A stretch of DNA of 64,000 bases. Origin: Diabrotica undecimpunctata (lineage: Eukaryota; Arthropoda; Insecta; Coleoptera; Chrysomelidae). Each line of letters starts with the position of its first letter. Positions within the stretch are counted from its first letter, which is position 1. Under the pieces are notes generated by a model, which had not been told where the DNA came from, did no database searches, and was given only the letters and a program-made list of their open reading frames with translations. Location of the stretch: NCBI RefSeq assembly GCF_040954645.1, contig NC_092805.1:21602741-21666740 (forward strand), given 5' to 3'. The position numbers and the translations under genes are program-made. Positions 44,487 through 54,899 of the stretch are shown in pieces.

Positions 44487-45399
44487 CAGGGTGTTTGGTA
44501 GGTCGATGGAAATTTTTTAAGGGATAATAGGGGAGGTCATTTGCAAAATTTTTTGCTAATAATGTATAGCTCAAACTGTTAAGGTTTCCGAAATAAAATA
44601 AATTTGTCTATATTCGAAAATAAGGCTGTTCTTCTATTTTATTTTTAAAAATAATTATCTAAGATGTTGAATCTTAATGCATTGTTAAAATAACCTTCAT
44701 TAATGAAACGGGTAAGAAAGGTAAAACACAACAACGATATATCATGCTTTTTGCAGCATTTATTATGCCTTATTAAGTATGTACATAAACTTCAAAAAAC
44801 CACCATTCCTAATGCACGCTCTTGCCCTGCATCGTATTCCTGATGTGATTACTTTTAACCTCAGTTCTGTCCTTATAATGTCAGCTGCTTTGATAATCCT
44901 TTCCATTAAATGAGCTCTAGTTCGGATTGGAATTTGATAAACAAGTTCTTTGAATCTGCCTCAGATGTGGTAGTCACACGGTGTTAACTCGGGCGATCTA
45001 GCAGGCCACAAAATCGGTCCAGTTCGTCCTATTCACCTATTGGGATAGTGATTGTTGAACCAACCCTTAACAGCACGTGCACAATGTGCAGGAAATCCAT
45101 CATATTGGTACACCATTCTTCGTCTGAGGATGAGGGGCAAATCTTCTAAGAGTGGTGGTAATTAATTCTCTAGAAAGTCTACGTACACTTGGCTATTTAA
45201 CCTGCCTGACAAGAATGGTGTACCAACATTATGGATGTTGGTACACATTATTTTCTTGGCCTTATTTTCGAATATTGACAAATTTAACTTTATTTCGGAA
45301 ACCTTAACAGTTTGAGCGATACATTATTAGCAAAAAAATTTGCAAATGGCGTCCCCTATTATCCCTTAAAAAATTTCCATCGACCTACCAAACACCCTG
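44487..45399 (-). mobile_element. 913-bp TA-flanked element with about 145-bp inverted ends
   Basis: The ends CAGGGTGTTTGGTAGGTCGA and its inverse extend as inverted arms of about 145 bp (TGGAAATTTTTTAAGGGATA ... TTTCCGAAATAAA). TA lies on both sides (44485-44486, 45400-45401). The core, read on the minus strand in broken frames, retains the end of a mariner-type transposase: RTGPILWPARSPELTP-like residues near 45000, GRFKELVYQIPIRTRAHLME and RIIKAADIIRTELRLK near 44900. It is an internally deleted derivative of a larger element and is inserted in the Sailor-like relic. Confidence 0.8.
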
Positions 45400-45540
45400 T
45401 ATATCAACAATTGGCACGTTGTCTTTTTTGCTTTGGGCTTCTTAATGGTTTACCACTCTTGGCTTTTGCTGCAATTTTATTTGCAAGGGACAGGCTTATA
45501 TTTAACACCCATTGTGTAGCCTAGCAAATGTTCGTTGTGG

Positions 45541-46439
45541 TTATTTTTATATCTTCATAAATAGGGATGTTCGAGTACAGTGGGTAACTTATAGCCATCA
45601 AATTTAACACCAGTTGCGTTTGGCTCTACGTATTGATTGATTTAAAAAAAAAGCTTATTACAGTGAGATGGGCATCCTACTGTATGAAAATAAAAGGTCT
45701 TGTTCATATTTCATATCCCATGAATTCAAATCTGTTATCGTGGGATTATTTTTTAGTTCGTGTAAAAAATGTTTTTGTTACTTTCTGTAAATATTTTGGA
45801 AGTATTCGTGTGAAATAAGCAATTATCTACATGCACAGATATGAAAACCGCCTTTTAATGTGTTTTGACGAGGTGGTATTTTTGTGGTTGTATTTCCTAT
45901 CCATAAATATTCCTGAATAATTTTTTGTAGTAGACAAAAATAAATGTTAAGATGTTGATGTCATGACTTTTTGTTTGTTATATTTTGCCAATATTGGTAT
46001 ATACTTAAGTAAAAACAGAAAAATAATTCGACAAAATAAATAGTTACGTTGATGAAGCATATATAGGACATTCTGAATTGAAACAATAATATATGTTTTG
46101 CTATAGGTATTTGATCGATAATTTGAGACAGCTTTCGATAATAATTGATGAATTTTAATATATATAATCCAAGCAATAAAGGTGTAAAATCATCTAAAAA
46201 TTATGAAAATTACTGGGCTAGGTCTGGCTGGTATTAAGAAAGTTAATAAAAGATGCGGTTTCATCTTGTGACTGATGAAAAATTTGAGTGAGTCATCGTT
46301 TTTTTTTTAACTAGATGAAAAAGTCATCACTTTTTCTAGTCGCAGTATTATAAGAAAACTGTGGATTACCTGTTTGGTTTATCTGTATACGAAACTTTGG
46401 ATACATATGTCGGGATGTTCACAGTCTTCATTATAATAT
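45541..46439. other. AT-rich region, nothing recognised
   Basis: No coding frame longer than 71 codons and none with recognisable motifs. A short inverted motif around 46310 (TAGATGAAAAAGTCATCACTTTTTCTAG) can fold. Confidence 0.4.
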
Positions 46440-47960
46440 GGTTTTGGGCAATTTGGATCTTCTTCCTGTTGATTTTACAAGTTTAGCCCCAAGCTACTAA
46501 TCCATATGTTATGGTGTTCTGATGATGGTGTTTGCCATTCTTAACTTCGCTTTCTTCTTAATATATTGCCCTTAGTAATAGCGCTATTGACATGTGGTAT
46601 GTATGCGATTCTTTTGTGTTTTAGCACTCCTTAATATTTTGTGTGGTTGGACTATTCTATCATGTGCGTTGAACATTTTCTCTTTGCGGTCTGGACTTTC
46701 GAATGTTTTTTGGATTTGTACATTGAATGCAGAAATCTTTCTGACTAGGATTGCTGTGCCTCCTTAGTTTATTCTAAAATCGTTTCTATATGCCATATCC
46801 TAGAATTTTCATTCTTATGTTATCTGTAATTTTCGTTTCTTGTATTTCTATAACATCTAACTCTAGTCTATTGATGAATTTGGCCAAAATATTAATATTT
46901 GTTTTTAGTCTTCCTGGATTTCATGATCCTATCCGCAGGTGATCTCTGGTGGAATTAGCACGATCTGTTAAGTTGAATGTGGCTGTTAAGGATTTGATTT
47001 ATCTGAAATTTCGTCATTTGTTAGATTAGTGCTTCCATGGAGAATTGTTGTCCATTTGTCCTCGTTTATGGTGCAGCGATCTGATGTTTCTTGTTGCCTT
47101 CTGGGGCTTGTGCATAGCTTATTTGTTGTCTGTTTTTTTTTTAGCTCTTGGACACCCTCTGTGGCTTACTGGGTGCTCATCTTGTCAGTTTGCACACGTT
47201 ACCTGTAATTTTTCTTTGTCCAGTTTACATTCGCCGCTTCTGTGAATGTTGCCCCATTTCACACATCTTGTGTCTAAATGGCATGTCCTCTGGTGGTGGT
47301 AAAATCTCTGGCAAGTGAAACACTGGATGGGCTCAAGTTCTCTTCTTTTGACATCTTCTTCATGTGTTGCATGTAGCATAGATTGGTAGTTTTCTCAGAG
47401 CTGCTACATTATTTTCGTGCACTGTAATCATGTACAGCGGTAAACACCTTTTTATCCTTCCTCTTTGAGATTATTTTCGTAAACTTTTTGTTTCATAGCT
47501 GCTCGAAAATTGCACGGCTTCTACTGACTGCTTTCATGATAGTCTTCTTACTTACTTTTCGACCTCTTCTGTTGATATTGTTTGTCTTTTTTCATTCTAG
47601 TTGGGATTAAAAAGTCTTCCTCCCTCCTTTTATATCTTCTCCATTTGGAGCTCCTTTATCCGTTTGGGTTTCCTCGGTGTTCTTATTTTTCGTGTTGTTC
47701 TTCCTCTTCAATACTACTGTGAATTGTTGTTACATGACCTATTTTTGAGGAAACTATCGTGAAATCTTTTTGAGACACTTCGAGAGAGGATGATTGTATC
47801 GGCTTTTCTTCACCTTAAAACATACAAAGAGCCCACTGACGTTTACTTTTTGGCTCGTTTGAAGACTACTCAGTACTCAAGATCTTTTTTCAGTTCTCTG
47901 CGTTGAAGGAGTCTGGAGTTTTGACACCAATTCACCCTAACTGCTTTCCGTTTTTCGGTT
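46440..47960 (-). pseudogene. Jockey-like LINE relic, ORF1 and endonuclease start
   Basis: On the minus strand the ORF1 (gag-like, RNA-binding) protein is recognisable at 47560-47060: KAVSRSRAIFEQL, KKVFTAVHDYSA, then a CCHC knuckle region EPIQCFTCQRFYHHQRTCHL, DTRCVKWGNIHRSGEC and KLQVTCANC. This arrangement of two or three knuckles is that of Jockey-clade ORF1. Downstream (46950-46460) broken frames suggest the start of the endonuclease protein. The reverse transcriptase is not present here. Frameshifts and stops are numerous. Confidence 0.6.
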
Positions 47961-48199
47961 AACAGATAAAGTATTCAAGAGGAAACTATTTTTTTATAAC
48001 TAAAATTATATATCGGTATTGTAGATACTCGTGCTCACAGCATCGATGTTTTCTTGAATAACTGCAGTTTTTGGTGCACCTGCTCGTAAATAGTAGCTAA
48101 TATTAATTCGTCCATGTTTGAATTCTACATGCCAAAAGAAAATGTTGACTAATGTCAAATTCATTGCCGAAAAGAGCAACCAATTCGTTGAGGCATTGT
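47961..48199. other. spacer, nothing recognised
   Basis: No readable coding frame; possibly an additional decayed part of one of the flanking LINE relics. Confidence 0.3.
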
Positions 48200-48890
48200 A
48201 TATTGTAGGTTTGAAAGGGGTAGATTGTTCTCGTTGACCTTTTCACACTGCGACCTGATAGATCTTTTGTGTGTACCATACATCTATGAGTATGTTTAGT
48301 CCAATATAACTAGGTGTCTAAAGTCTATTATCCTTTAGGGGAGATATTTTTTTACTTGGTTTGTTTCTAAAAATACCTGTTTCAGATACTTATGGAGTTG
48401 GCAAACAATTGCTTTGCATTTTATAGACATGATATCAGTGAGCTATCTCCAGTGAGAACACCTTTAATTATGCTGTCTTTTCAGAGTCTTTTGAAGCTCC
48501 AAAACCATTTTTCGTGAGCAGAAGTTTACAATAATCTTTTTATTTGCCTTTGGCCTGGAATGTTTACCCAGTAGGCTACACTAAGTTTCTCTTCCTATTT
48601 TCGGGATCCTCCATCTATTATGCGGGTTTTGTACACCATAGGTTTTCTCTGGTTCGATAAAAGTACTAGCCCCTTCTGTAGCAATACTGTCAGCAATGAT
48701 ATTACAAACAGTTTCCTTGTGCCCCGGCACCCACAGCAAAGTTACTTTGTTGTGGCGTGCCAGTTGTTTAAAGGACTGGAACTCGTTGTTGAGATAATTA
48801 TCTTCGAAAATTACAAAAAATATTGCACTAGCTTGTCGTTTTTAATGTTTTAGGTAGAATACTGCACTTATCGCAGTGAAAAATTGGATT
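48200..48890 (-). pseudogene. LINE RNase H domain relic (R1/LOA/I type)
   Basis: On the minus strand 48820-48620 reads EFQSFKQLARHNKVTLLWVP, GHKETVCNIIADSIATEGAS and TFIEPEKTYG. This is the end of an RNase H domain (V-LLWVPGH ... N-IAD-IA-EGA), with the last catalytic Asp in IAD. Later frames give SRKMVLELQKTLKRQHN. Such a domain follows the reverse transcriptase in LINE clades with RNase H. No reverse transcriptase is left upstream. It differs in sequence from the RNase H at 14.9-15.3 kb. Confidence 0.6.
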
Positions 48891-49189
48891 GTATAGTGGC
48901 ATCATCTATGTCCCAGTATGCAAAGTAAAAGACACGTTAGCTAATTTAATTTTGCTATGCGAAGTGTGTTATTTTATGTAGTACTATTATTTTCACATTT
49001 ATACCCCGTATATATATTTAAAATATTTAGAATTCCTAAGGAATTTTTAATAACATTTGATTGCCCAATGTCGATGATGTTGATTTCGGCCCACCTTCTA
49101 AATATATTTTTATAACTGTCCGTAAAATCAAGAGAAATATGCAACAACGTAGATCTTACGTTCCATTGTTCGATTGTTCGATTGAATAT

Positions 49190-49560
49190 AAAAATGTGTG
49201 TAAGGAAAAAACGAAGTACGTTTACAATATGTGCCGCGATCGTAACTTGGCAATTGACCAGACTTGCCAACGATTCGCCGTTTCACAGAAATATCTGTGG
49301 CGCTTTCTACGTGATCTAAAAGAGTTTATGCGACAATTTGTTACAGTTGATGAAACACGGAGACCCACCATTATATGCTCGAAACAAAGCCAGTGGAAAC
49401 GTAACAATTCTCCGCCGCCAAAAATGTTTTCCGTCGCATGACGAAGTATTAGTCACTAGATTTTTATTGTCCCTTTATCGAAAATTCACAAAAAGAACAT
49501 ATGTTTACAATTCGTTCAGTGCAGTGGTTTTACTTGCCCTGCGTTCATTTTATTATTATG
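49190..49560 (+). pseudogene. mariner-like transposase relic
   Basis: The frame 49061-49441 contains RFLRDLKEFMRQFVTVDETR followed by SKQSQWKRNNSPPPKMFSVA. This resembles the mariner core around the first catalytic Asp (F-VTVDETW ... SKQW ... PKK). The Trp after DET is replaced by Arg. The upstream part does not look like the mariner DNA-binding domain. Short and damaged, so the assignment is tentative. Confidence 0.45.
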
Positions 49561-49769
49561 GACAAAAAACGAAAAAGAAAATAGAGGTATAATATAAATT
49601 AAAAAGCAAATCAAAAATATATTGACAACAACGTTGTCAAATTTCGTACTTTGTCAGCAAAGCTGTGAGTTTATAGGTTTTATAAATTTTTCTGATTCTT
49701 ATCTATTTTGATTTTGATCTATTTTTTGACCGTATCACAAAAATAATGTGTGCCATTAGTTAAAAACTA

Positions 49770-50270
49770 TCTAGGTAAAACTATATAGTACCTAGGGATT
49801 AAAATGTCCAATTTATCGAGACGATGAAAAAGAAGTAAGAGCAAGTACAATGGGCAAATAGATTAGCAGAATGACTTAATAAGACTATATGGCATAACTT
49901 ACACATTATTGAGATGATATCAAGAATCTATAATACCACTAATAATGTACTCATCAGAAGACCCGATACAAGCCAAAATACAAATGATGCTGGAAACAGA
50001 AATGAGAATACTCAAAAGAATTACAGACACACGCTGAGAGACCGAATAAGAGGTGCCGAGATCAGAAAAAAAATTAATACGCATGGTATAAATGAGTGGA
50101 CACTAAAAAAGTGCACAAAAGTGCACACGAGTTGTTAAAATAACAAGGAACAAATCACCAAGTGATAGAAAACGTATCGGCCTACCGCACAATGAACTGA
50201 CAATTTTCGGTAGAGGCAATAATCCGCCAATGAACAAGGAAAATTTCTTATATATAGAAGAAGAAGACAA
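49770..50270 (+). pseudogene. RTE-like C-terminal relic with (GAA)n end
   Basis: Broken frames read VQWANRLAE and LNKTIWHN, ISRIYNTT, ETEMRILKRITD, RGAEIRKKINTHGINEWTLK and a short basic tail, in the same order as the element at 40.16-42.39 kb (NAANRAAGCLNNTIW, TRIYKSTIRP, TTEMKVLRKIT). The 3' end is TATAGAAGAAGAAGA near 50270. It lies directly before the gypsy fragment. No YADD box is present. Confidence 0.6.
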
Positions 50271-51682
50271 TGGTAAGTAGAGTAAGTAGATTCATGACAT
50301 TTGTATAAAGGATTGAAGACAAGCTCCGGATTTTTCTCAAGAGCTATGACTATGGCAATGTCAGGCTTAAATTTCGAAAACATGTTCATATATCTTGATG
50401 ACCTGATGAAAGGAACTCCTATACTTAGGACGTAAGATCTTGAATAAGGAGATATCACCAGATCCAGAAAAAATCATGGCAATGGAACAATATCCTAGAC
50501 AGCAGAATGCAAAAAAAGCAAAGCGATTTGTAGCATTTGCAAATTATTATAGAAAACATATGAACCATTTTGACGGATTCTTCAGGCATAGCAGTACAGA
50601 ACAGTAATGAAAAACCAGCATACGCTAGTAGGACATTCAACAAAGCGGAATTAAATTATCCTACAATAGAAAAGGAATTATTGGCAATAGTATGGAGTGT
50701 CTCCAAATGGAGCCATTACCTACCACAAAGAGAATTTATTATTCTGACAGACCACCGTCCATTAGTATATCTGTTTTGGATAAGAAACCTTTTTGCTCGA
50801 TTAACCAAATTTAGACTAAAGCTGGAAGAATACAACTTCACAATTAGATATGCCAAAGAAGCTGAAAATGTTACAGTAGATGCCTTATCACGAATTGAAA
50901 TCACATCAGAAGAACTAAAACGACTAAACAAAGACAGAAAGAAGCATATAGGTGTCAACGAAAGCACAAGCTAAGAGACAAGAAGAGATACAAAATTCGA
51001 AATACAGACCGAAAGGACTGATCAACCGAACCTTGTTGAAACAGTATTGCAATCGCCGTTGAGAGACCCGAAATATCAAGAACCTCAATCAGCGTCTGCA
51101 CTGCTAGCGTCGTCGTTGGGAGACTTGGTACAAATGTGTATAGTACAAGGCAAACAGAACATAGCAGATTGGAAATTAGGAAGAGTTATAATTAACGATT
51201 TCCACAACAGAAAGACATGCAGGAATAAATAGAATGTATAAAAATATAAGGAAATACTATTTCTGGAACGGATTACGGAGAGATGTTGAAGAATATGTGA
51301 AGATATGCGACGACTGCCACATATATAAGCACTCAATCGTGACCAATGAACCCATAACTATCACATCGACAGCCACCAGCGCTTTTGATACGATACTTAT
51401 AGACCTGGTAGGTCAATTTAAGATGGATGACAATGGGAGCAGTATAACTCGAATCAAGCAAAAACATAGAAGGATACGTAATGCAAAACAAAGAAGCCCA
51501 AACAGGAGCCAAATCATTGGTAGAAAATTTCGTTCACTTAGAAAAATAGTAACATACCAAGGCATAGAGTTTATTGCAAGAATAGTTAAGGAAACATGTT
51601 GTCAAATATGTACCACAGAGTTTTGAACACTGTAGACAGTTTTTATAGCCAACTATACAAAAAAACAGCAATGTATCCGGAG

Positions 51683-52278
51683 CATCGAGTTAGAATCTAT
51701 GGAGAGGACATCACGTGACTAAAAACGACCTCACTTCGGCCATATTGTTTTGACACTTTTGACAGATCGTATATGTTTGTTTACGTTTGTCGTTTTTCGA
51801 ATATTTTTAGTTTTATAATACTTTTATAGAAACTGTAATAATATATTGTGATAGTGCATAATAATGGTTTCTTGTTCTCAACGTAGTTGCAGTGGCAGAA
51901 GCAATGTTAATAAAAAATCTTCAGGAATAACGTTCTACAGGTTAGTATACAAATATGTAAACAAAGTAATGGCCCGTACTTCAGAGAATAAATTAATAGT
52001 ATTTGACTGTATTAATTTATCTTTATGTATAATATATCGTGTTTTTAGTGTTTACCGCGGGATAAATAAATCATAGTTTATTAAAAATGTATTGCACTTT
52101 GTAGATTATGATTAAATCTTCTGAATAACTAGTCATATTTTTATAGTAGTTTTAATATTATTGAGTCCGGCCATGATCCCACCGCCATATTGGTATCACC
52201 GTTAGCCACGCCTACCTACGCCGTTTTTAATACACACGTTAATATGCTCATAGCTTCTCCATAGATTCTAACTCGATG
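51683..52278 (+). mobile_element. P-superfamily element, non-autonomous, 8-bp target duplication
   Basis: A 596-bp element with inverted ends CATCGAGTTAGAATCTATGG followed by AGA. It is flanked by the perfect 8-bp direct repeat ATCCGGAG (51675-51682 and 52279-52286). P elements have CA-starting ends, make 8-bp duplications and prefer GC-rich target octamers such as GTCCGGAC, which this site resembles. The interior holds a THAP-type first exon in the plus orientation. The remainder of a transposase is absent. It is inserted in the gypsy relic. Ends, duplication and exon agree, so the superfamily assignment is well supported. Confidence 0.85.
51864..51940 (+). CDS. THAP-domain first exon of the P-like element
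   Basis: ATG at 51864 opens MVSCSQRSCSGRSNVNKKSS, then GITFYR, ending TTCTACAG|GTTAGT, a plausible splice donor. The pattern M-V-x-C-x4-C followed by a polar loop and ITFY or ITFHRFP is the start of the THAP zinc finger, the DNA-binding module of P transposases and of THAP proteins. The second zinc-ligand pair (C-x2-H) would lie in a later exon and is not in this element. An unspliced or read-through product would end at 52073 without it. Confidence 0.65.
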
Positions 52279-52362
52279 ATCCGGAGTTAATCATTACCAA
52301 AGATAATTAATCAGGGATCTAAAATTCTACCGGCCATAACACCCAATGAAGTTCGAAGGTCA

Positions 52363-53949
52363 GGCTATGGCTCCACGAGCGACAGATTGTCGCTAGGAGT
52401 AGCAGTTAAATGTAGCTTGATAAATGAAAACAACGGCAGTGATACTGAGTGGCTCCACGCGCTGTAGATTGTCGCTTCGTTTCGAGACCGAGACGCGTCG
52501 TCAAGGTCGTGTCGCGTTCGAATAGATCCGGACCTATTTTTTAGCAGTAATTTGCAGCGCGTTTGTGGCTCCGCTAGCAGTAATTTGTCGCTTGTAGCGG
52601 TAATTGCCATTTAATCGGATATTTTTGTTCTTGTTTGTTTATTTCTCTGTGTTTGTTGTTGTTTCTTTGTTTTTATAAATTACTTTTTAAAGTTTTTTCA
52701 TACAATTTTGTGTCTCAAATCATAACAAAAAATTATAAGTTCTAAGAAAGAAATAAATCCAATATTTTCTTTATCGGTATTCTAGATAACAAAAATCAAT
52801 GGATGGTTTTTTTTTCAATCCCAATTAACCGTATTAAACTGTACTTTATAATAGATGCCATTATTAAACAAGAAAAAGTTTAATAGAGAGAATAAAGAGT
52901 TTTTGTTGATTTCCCGAAAATCTATTTTTTGGATTTCCTTCTTCGAACTGGTGATTCATTTCTATATAAGTGGTTGTCTAATCATGTCATATAAATAAAA
53001 TTTTAATAATTATTGTTTATAGTAAAATTTTATTATCCTTCAGTACTAATGTTTCGTTTTCGATAGCTTGGCGTGATTCATAAATAAAAGAACGCAACAA
53101 AGCAGATTTTATGTCGCATCAGAATTTTAACATAAAAAAGCAAGTTAGATATTGAAAAAGGAAGATTCATTGCATCAACCCAATATGATGAATGAATATA
53201 ATCGACATATGAGAGCCGTCGATCTACTTTATAATTCAGTAGCTAATTACAGAATACGCAGAGGTAAGAAGTGGTGGCGGCCCCTTTTTATTCTAATGAA
53301 AGTTAAATAGTTAAATATTTTGTTTTTTTTTTAATTTTAGGTAGATACATGTATAGGATTATAAAATATGTAATTTGAAATCTTACTTTAAGGTAGGTAA
53401 TTGCTAATTTTTCTTCTGGGCTTAGGCTATCACGCATTGATGTATCCTGTTTTCGTATGATATCTATTTCACATAATAAAAAATTAAAAGAAGACACTGA
53501 CATCGTGTAATATTCAAAAAACTTGTCAGGATATTCTTTTAATTTGTTGTGTAAAAGAAAAATTTTTCCCTCTGTCTGTCTAGGCACTAGAACAGGGTGA
53601 ATCCTCCATTTCCGTTGTTTTTTAACCCTACGTCGACGGCGCAATGCCAATATTAAAGCAACTTTTTGTTGAAATGATAGATTATCCATACTATATTATT
53701 GTATTATCGGTCTGGATTTATTTTACTTATTTATTTTATCTGCTATATACACGGACACTATATAAACGGACAAGATACCACTGATTGTAGCTGCGTCATA
53801 TTAACGCTCATGGAGCCACTACAAGACCAAAACGCGGCGATATGCGCGCTGTAAACTGTCGCTCGTGGAGCCATGATTTTACTGCTTTACTGCCGCCGTA
53901 ATTTTACTGCTACTGCTAGCGACAATCTGTCGCTCGTGGAGCCATAGCC
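52363..53949 (-). mobile_element. PIF/Harbinger element, non-autonomous
   Basis: A 1.59-kb element with long inverted ends GGCTATGGCTCCACGAGCGA and further CAGATTGTCGCTAG. Internal copies of the GTGGCTCC and TGTCGCT motifs occur near both ends (52441-52480, 52567-52592, 53812-53870). Flanking triplets are TCA (left) and TAA (right); Harbinger elements make 3-bp TWA duplications, so one base may have changed. The minus strand encodes the first exon of a Harbinger transposase. Confidence 0.75.
53394..53689 (-). CDS. PIF/Harbinger transposase N-terminal exon
   Basis: ATG at 53689 opens MDNLSFQQKVALILALRRRR, followed by KWRIHPVLVPRQTEGKIFLL, LKEYPDKFFEYYTMSVSSFN and DTSMRDSLSPEEKLAITYLK. This is the N-terminal part of PIF/Harbinger (ALP1-like) transposases: a basic stretch, WxxHP, FF-YFRMS..F..LL, then I-PEE-LAITL. 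The frame continues to 53303 as meaningless AT-rich residues, but AAA|GTAAGA after ITYLK looks like a splice donor (about 53394). No exon with the catalytic DDE residues is present in the element, so the product could at most bind DNA. Confidence 0.75.
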
Positions 53950-53952
53950 TAA

Positions 53953-54894
53953 CACCTCATTTATATTATTCAAACATAATATTCTTCCAATGACCTAAAA
54001 ACCGACGCTTTGAAGCTCTGTAACTCAGAAACATTTGATTTCTGGATCTTGGGGTAATGAGAACTTTTGATCAGCATGAACAAAGCTCTCTGCTAAGTTT
54101 TATCCAATTTAACTGAAACCAATTTTACATAAGAAAAGTGCCGGGGTTCTTTTTACTGTTTCATAAAGACAGGGACTATTAAAATAATATAAAAACTTCA
54201 GTCAAACGAACTATCAAAATTATCACGTTTCACAACATCCTAAATCGCAAGTACTAAAATTCTCTCTGGCTACCTAAATTTACGTCACCATCTGACAAAA
54301 ATAAACGTAATTTTCATCGTAAGATCATTCCGTCGTACATTTTAGTGATAATGTGAAAATACATAATATTAAAACACGACGTTGATTTTTCTATATCAAA
54401 TTTAATAGATCTAAGTAAATAATATATTATACGAAAAAATATTAAATGGTGGGCGAAAACATCTTCGTAATATAATACTAATGGTTCAGTGACGTATCGC
54501 TACTACTCATACAAGTCAATTTTTACTCAAAACAATCGCAGAATGGAAAACAAACATTCAGTGTTATGACCTAGTACAAACCATAAACAACGGTATAGTG
54601 CAACGCTTTCCTAAGTGAGCGTCACGGCGCCCCGGAGCGTCGTTAAAAGTAAACAGGGGCGCCGTGAGGCGCTCCTGTATATTTTTTAAATGGATATTTT
54701 AGTTATTTACCAGTTTATTGGCAATAAAAAAAAGAATTTCGAACGGCAGTATTATCGAAACGTTATCATGTTATCATACATCTTATTATGTTATGTTTAG
54801 CAATGATTTATGCGGACATAACAAAGATCTTAAACGATAAGAAAAAATAATTTAAGGCTAAAAGCCCGGAGACCTCAGCATTTAGAACAACTTT
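53953..54894. other. AT-rich region with a GC-rich hairpin
   Basis: No coding frame is recognised. At 54618-54673 GAGCGTCACGGCGCCCCGGA and CAGGGGCGCCGTGAGGCGCT form a strong imperfect hairpin within AT-rich DNA. Part of the left side may be the continuation of the gypsy relic beyond the Harbinger insertion. Confidence 0.5.
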
Positions 54895-54899
54895 AGAAG

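Larger units (their letters stand above)
42430..45540 (-). pseudogene. second Sailor-like (DD82E-type) transposase relic, in pieces
   Basis: Read on the minus strand in order: decayed N-terminal residues (45540-45410), EPVKLQTLQAKLAESDI and SLWEIVRKIGFLYKKDIHEV (44372-44230), TFVFLDKTWIF with the first catalytic position (44150), then after an unrelated 0.8-kb segment YIVLHAGNRNGFILGAELVF, DYHGKMNRYN, NLEEPSII, and LPPYHCIFNAMEHIWGISKR with the Glu (about 42770). These blocks correspond to the intact protein at 28.5-29.8 kb (LIISHIGSEKGFV, KYYHEEM, LPPYHFEINPIELIW) but are clearly a different family. The second Asp box is not recognisable. Two insertions and many stops disable it. Confidence 0.65.
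50280..52340 (+). pseudogene. Ty3/gypsy LTR retrotransposon pol relic
   Basis: From 50280 broken frames show the end of the reverse transcriptase (SPDPEKIMAMEQYP, KRFVAFANYYRKHMNHF), then an RNase H frame (50570-50974: EKPAYASRTFNKAELNYPTI, EKELLAIVWSVSKWSHYL, ILTDHRPLVYLF). Next comes the integrase start (51234-51626: YFWNGLRRDVEEYVKICDDC, the zinc-binding part, then FDTILIDLVGQFKMDD with a core Asp). The order RT-RNase H-integrase is typical of Ty3/gypsy. Gag, protease and both LTRs are not seen. It is disabled by several frameshifts and stops and by a 596-bp P-like insertion. Confidence 0.75.

Noticed and set aside
48974..49270. 98-codon minus-strand frame
   Set aside because: Overlaps the mariner-like relic on the opposite strand and has no recognisable motif.
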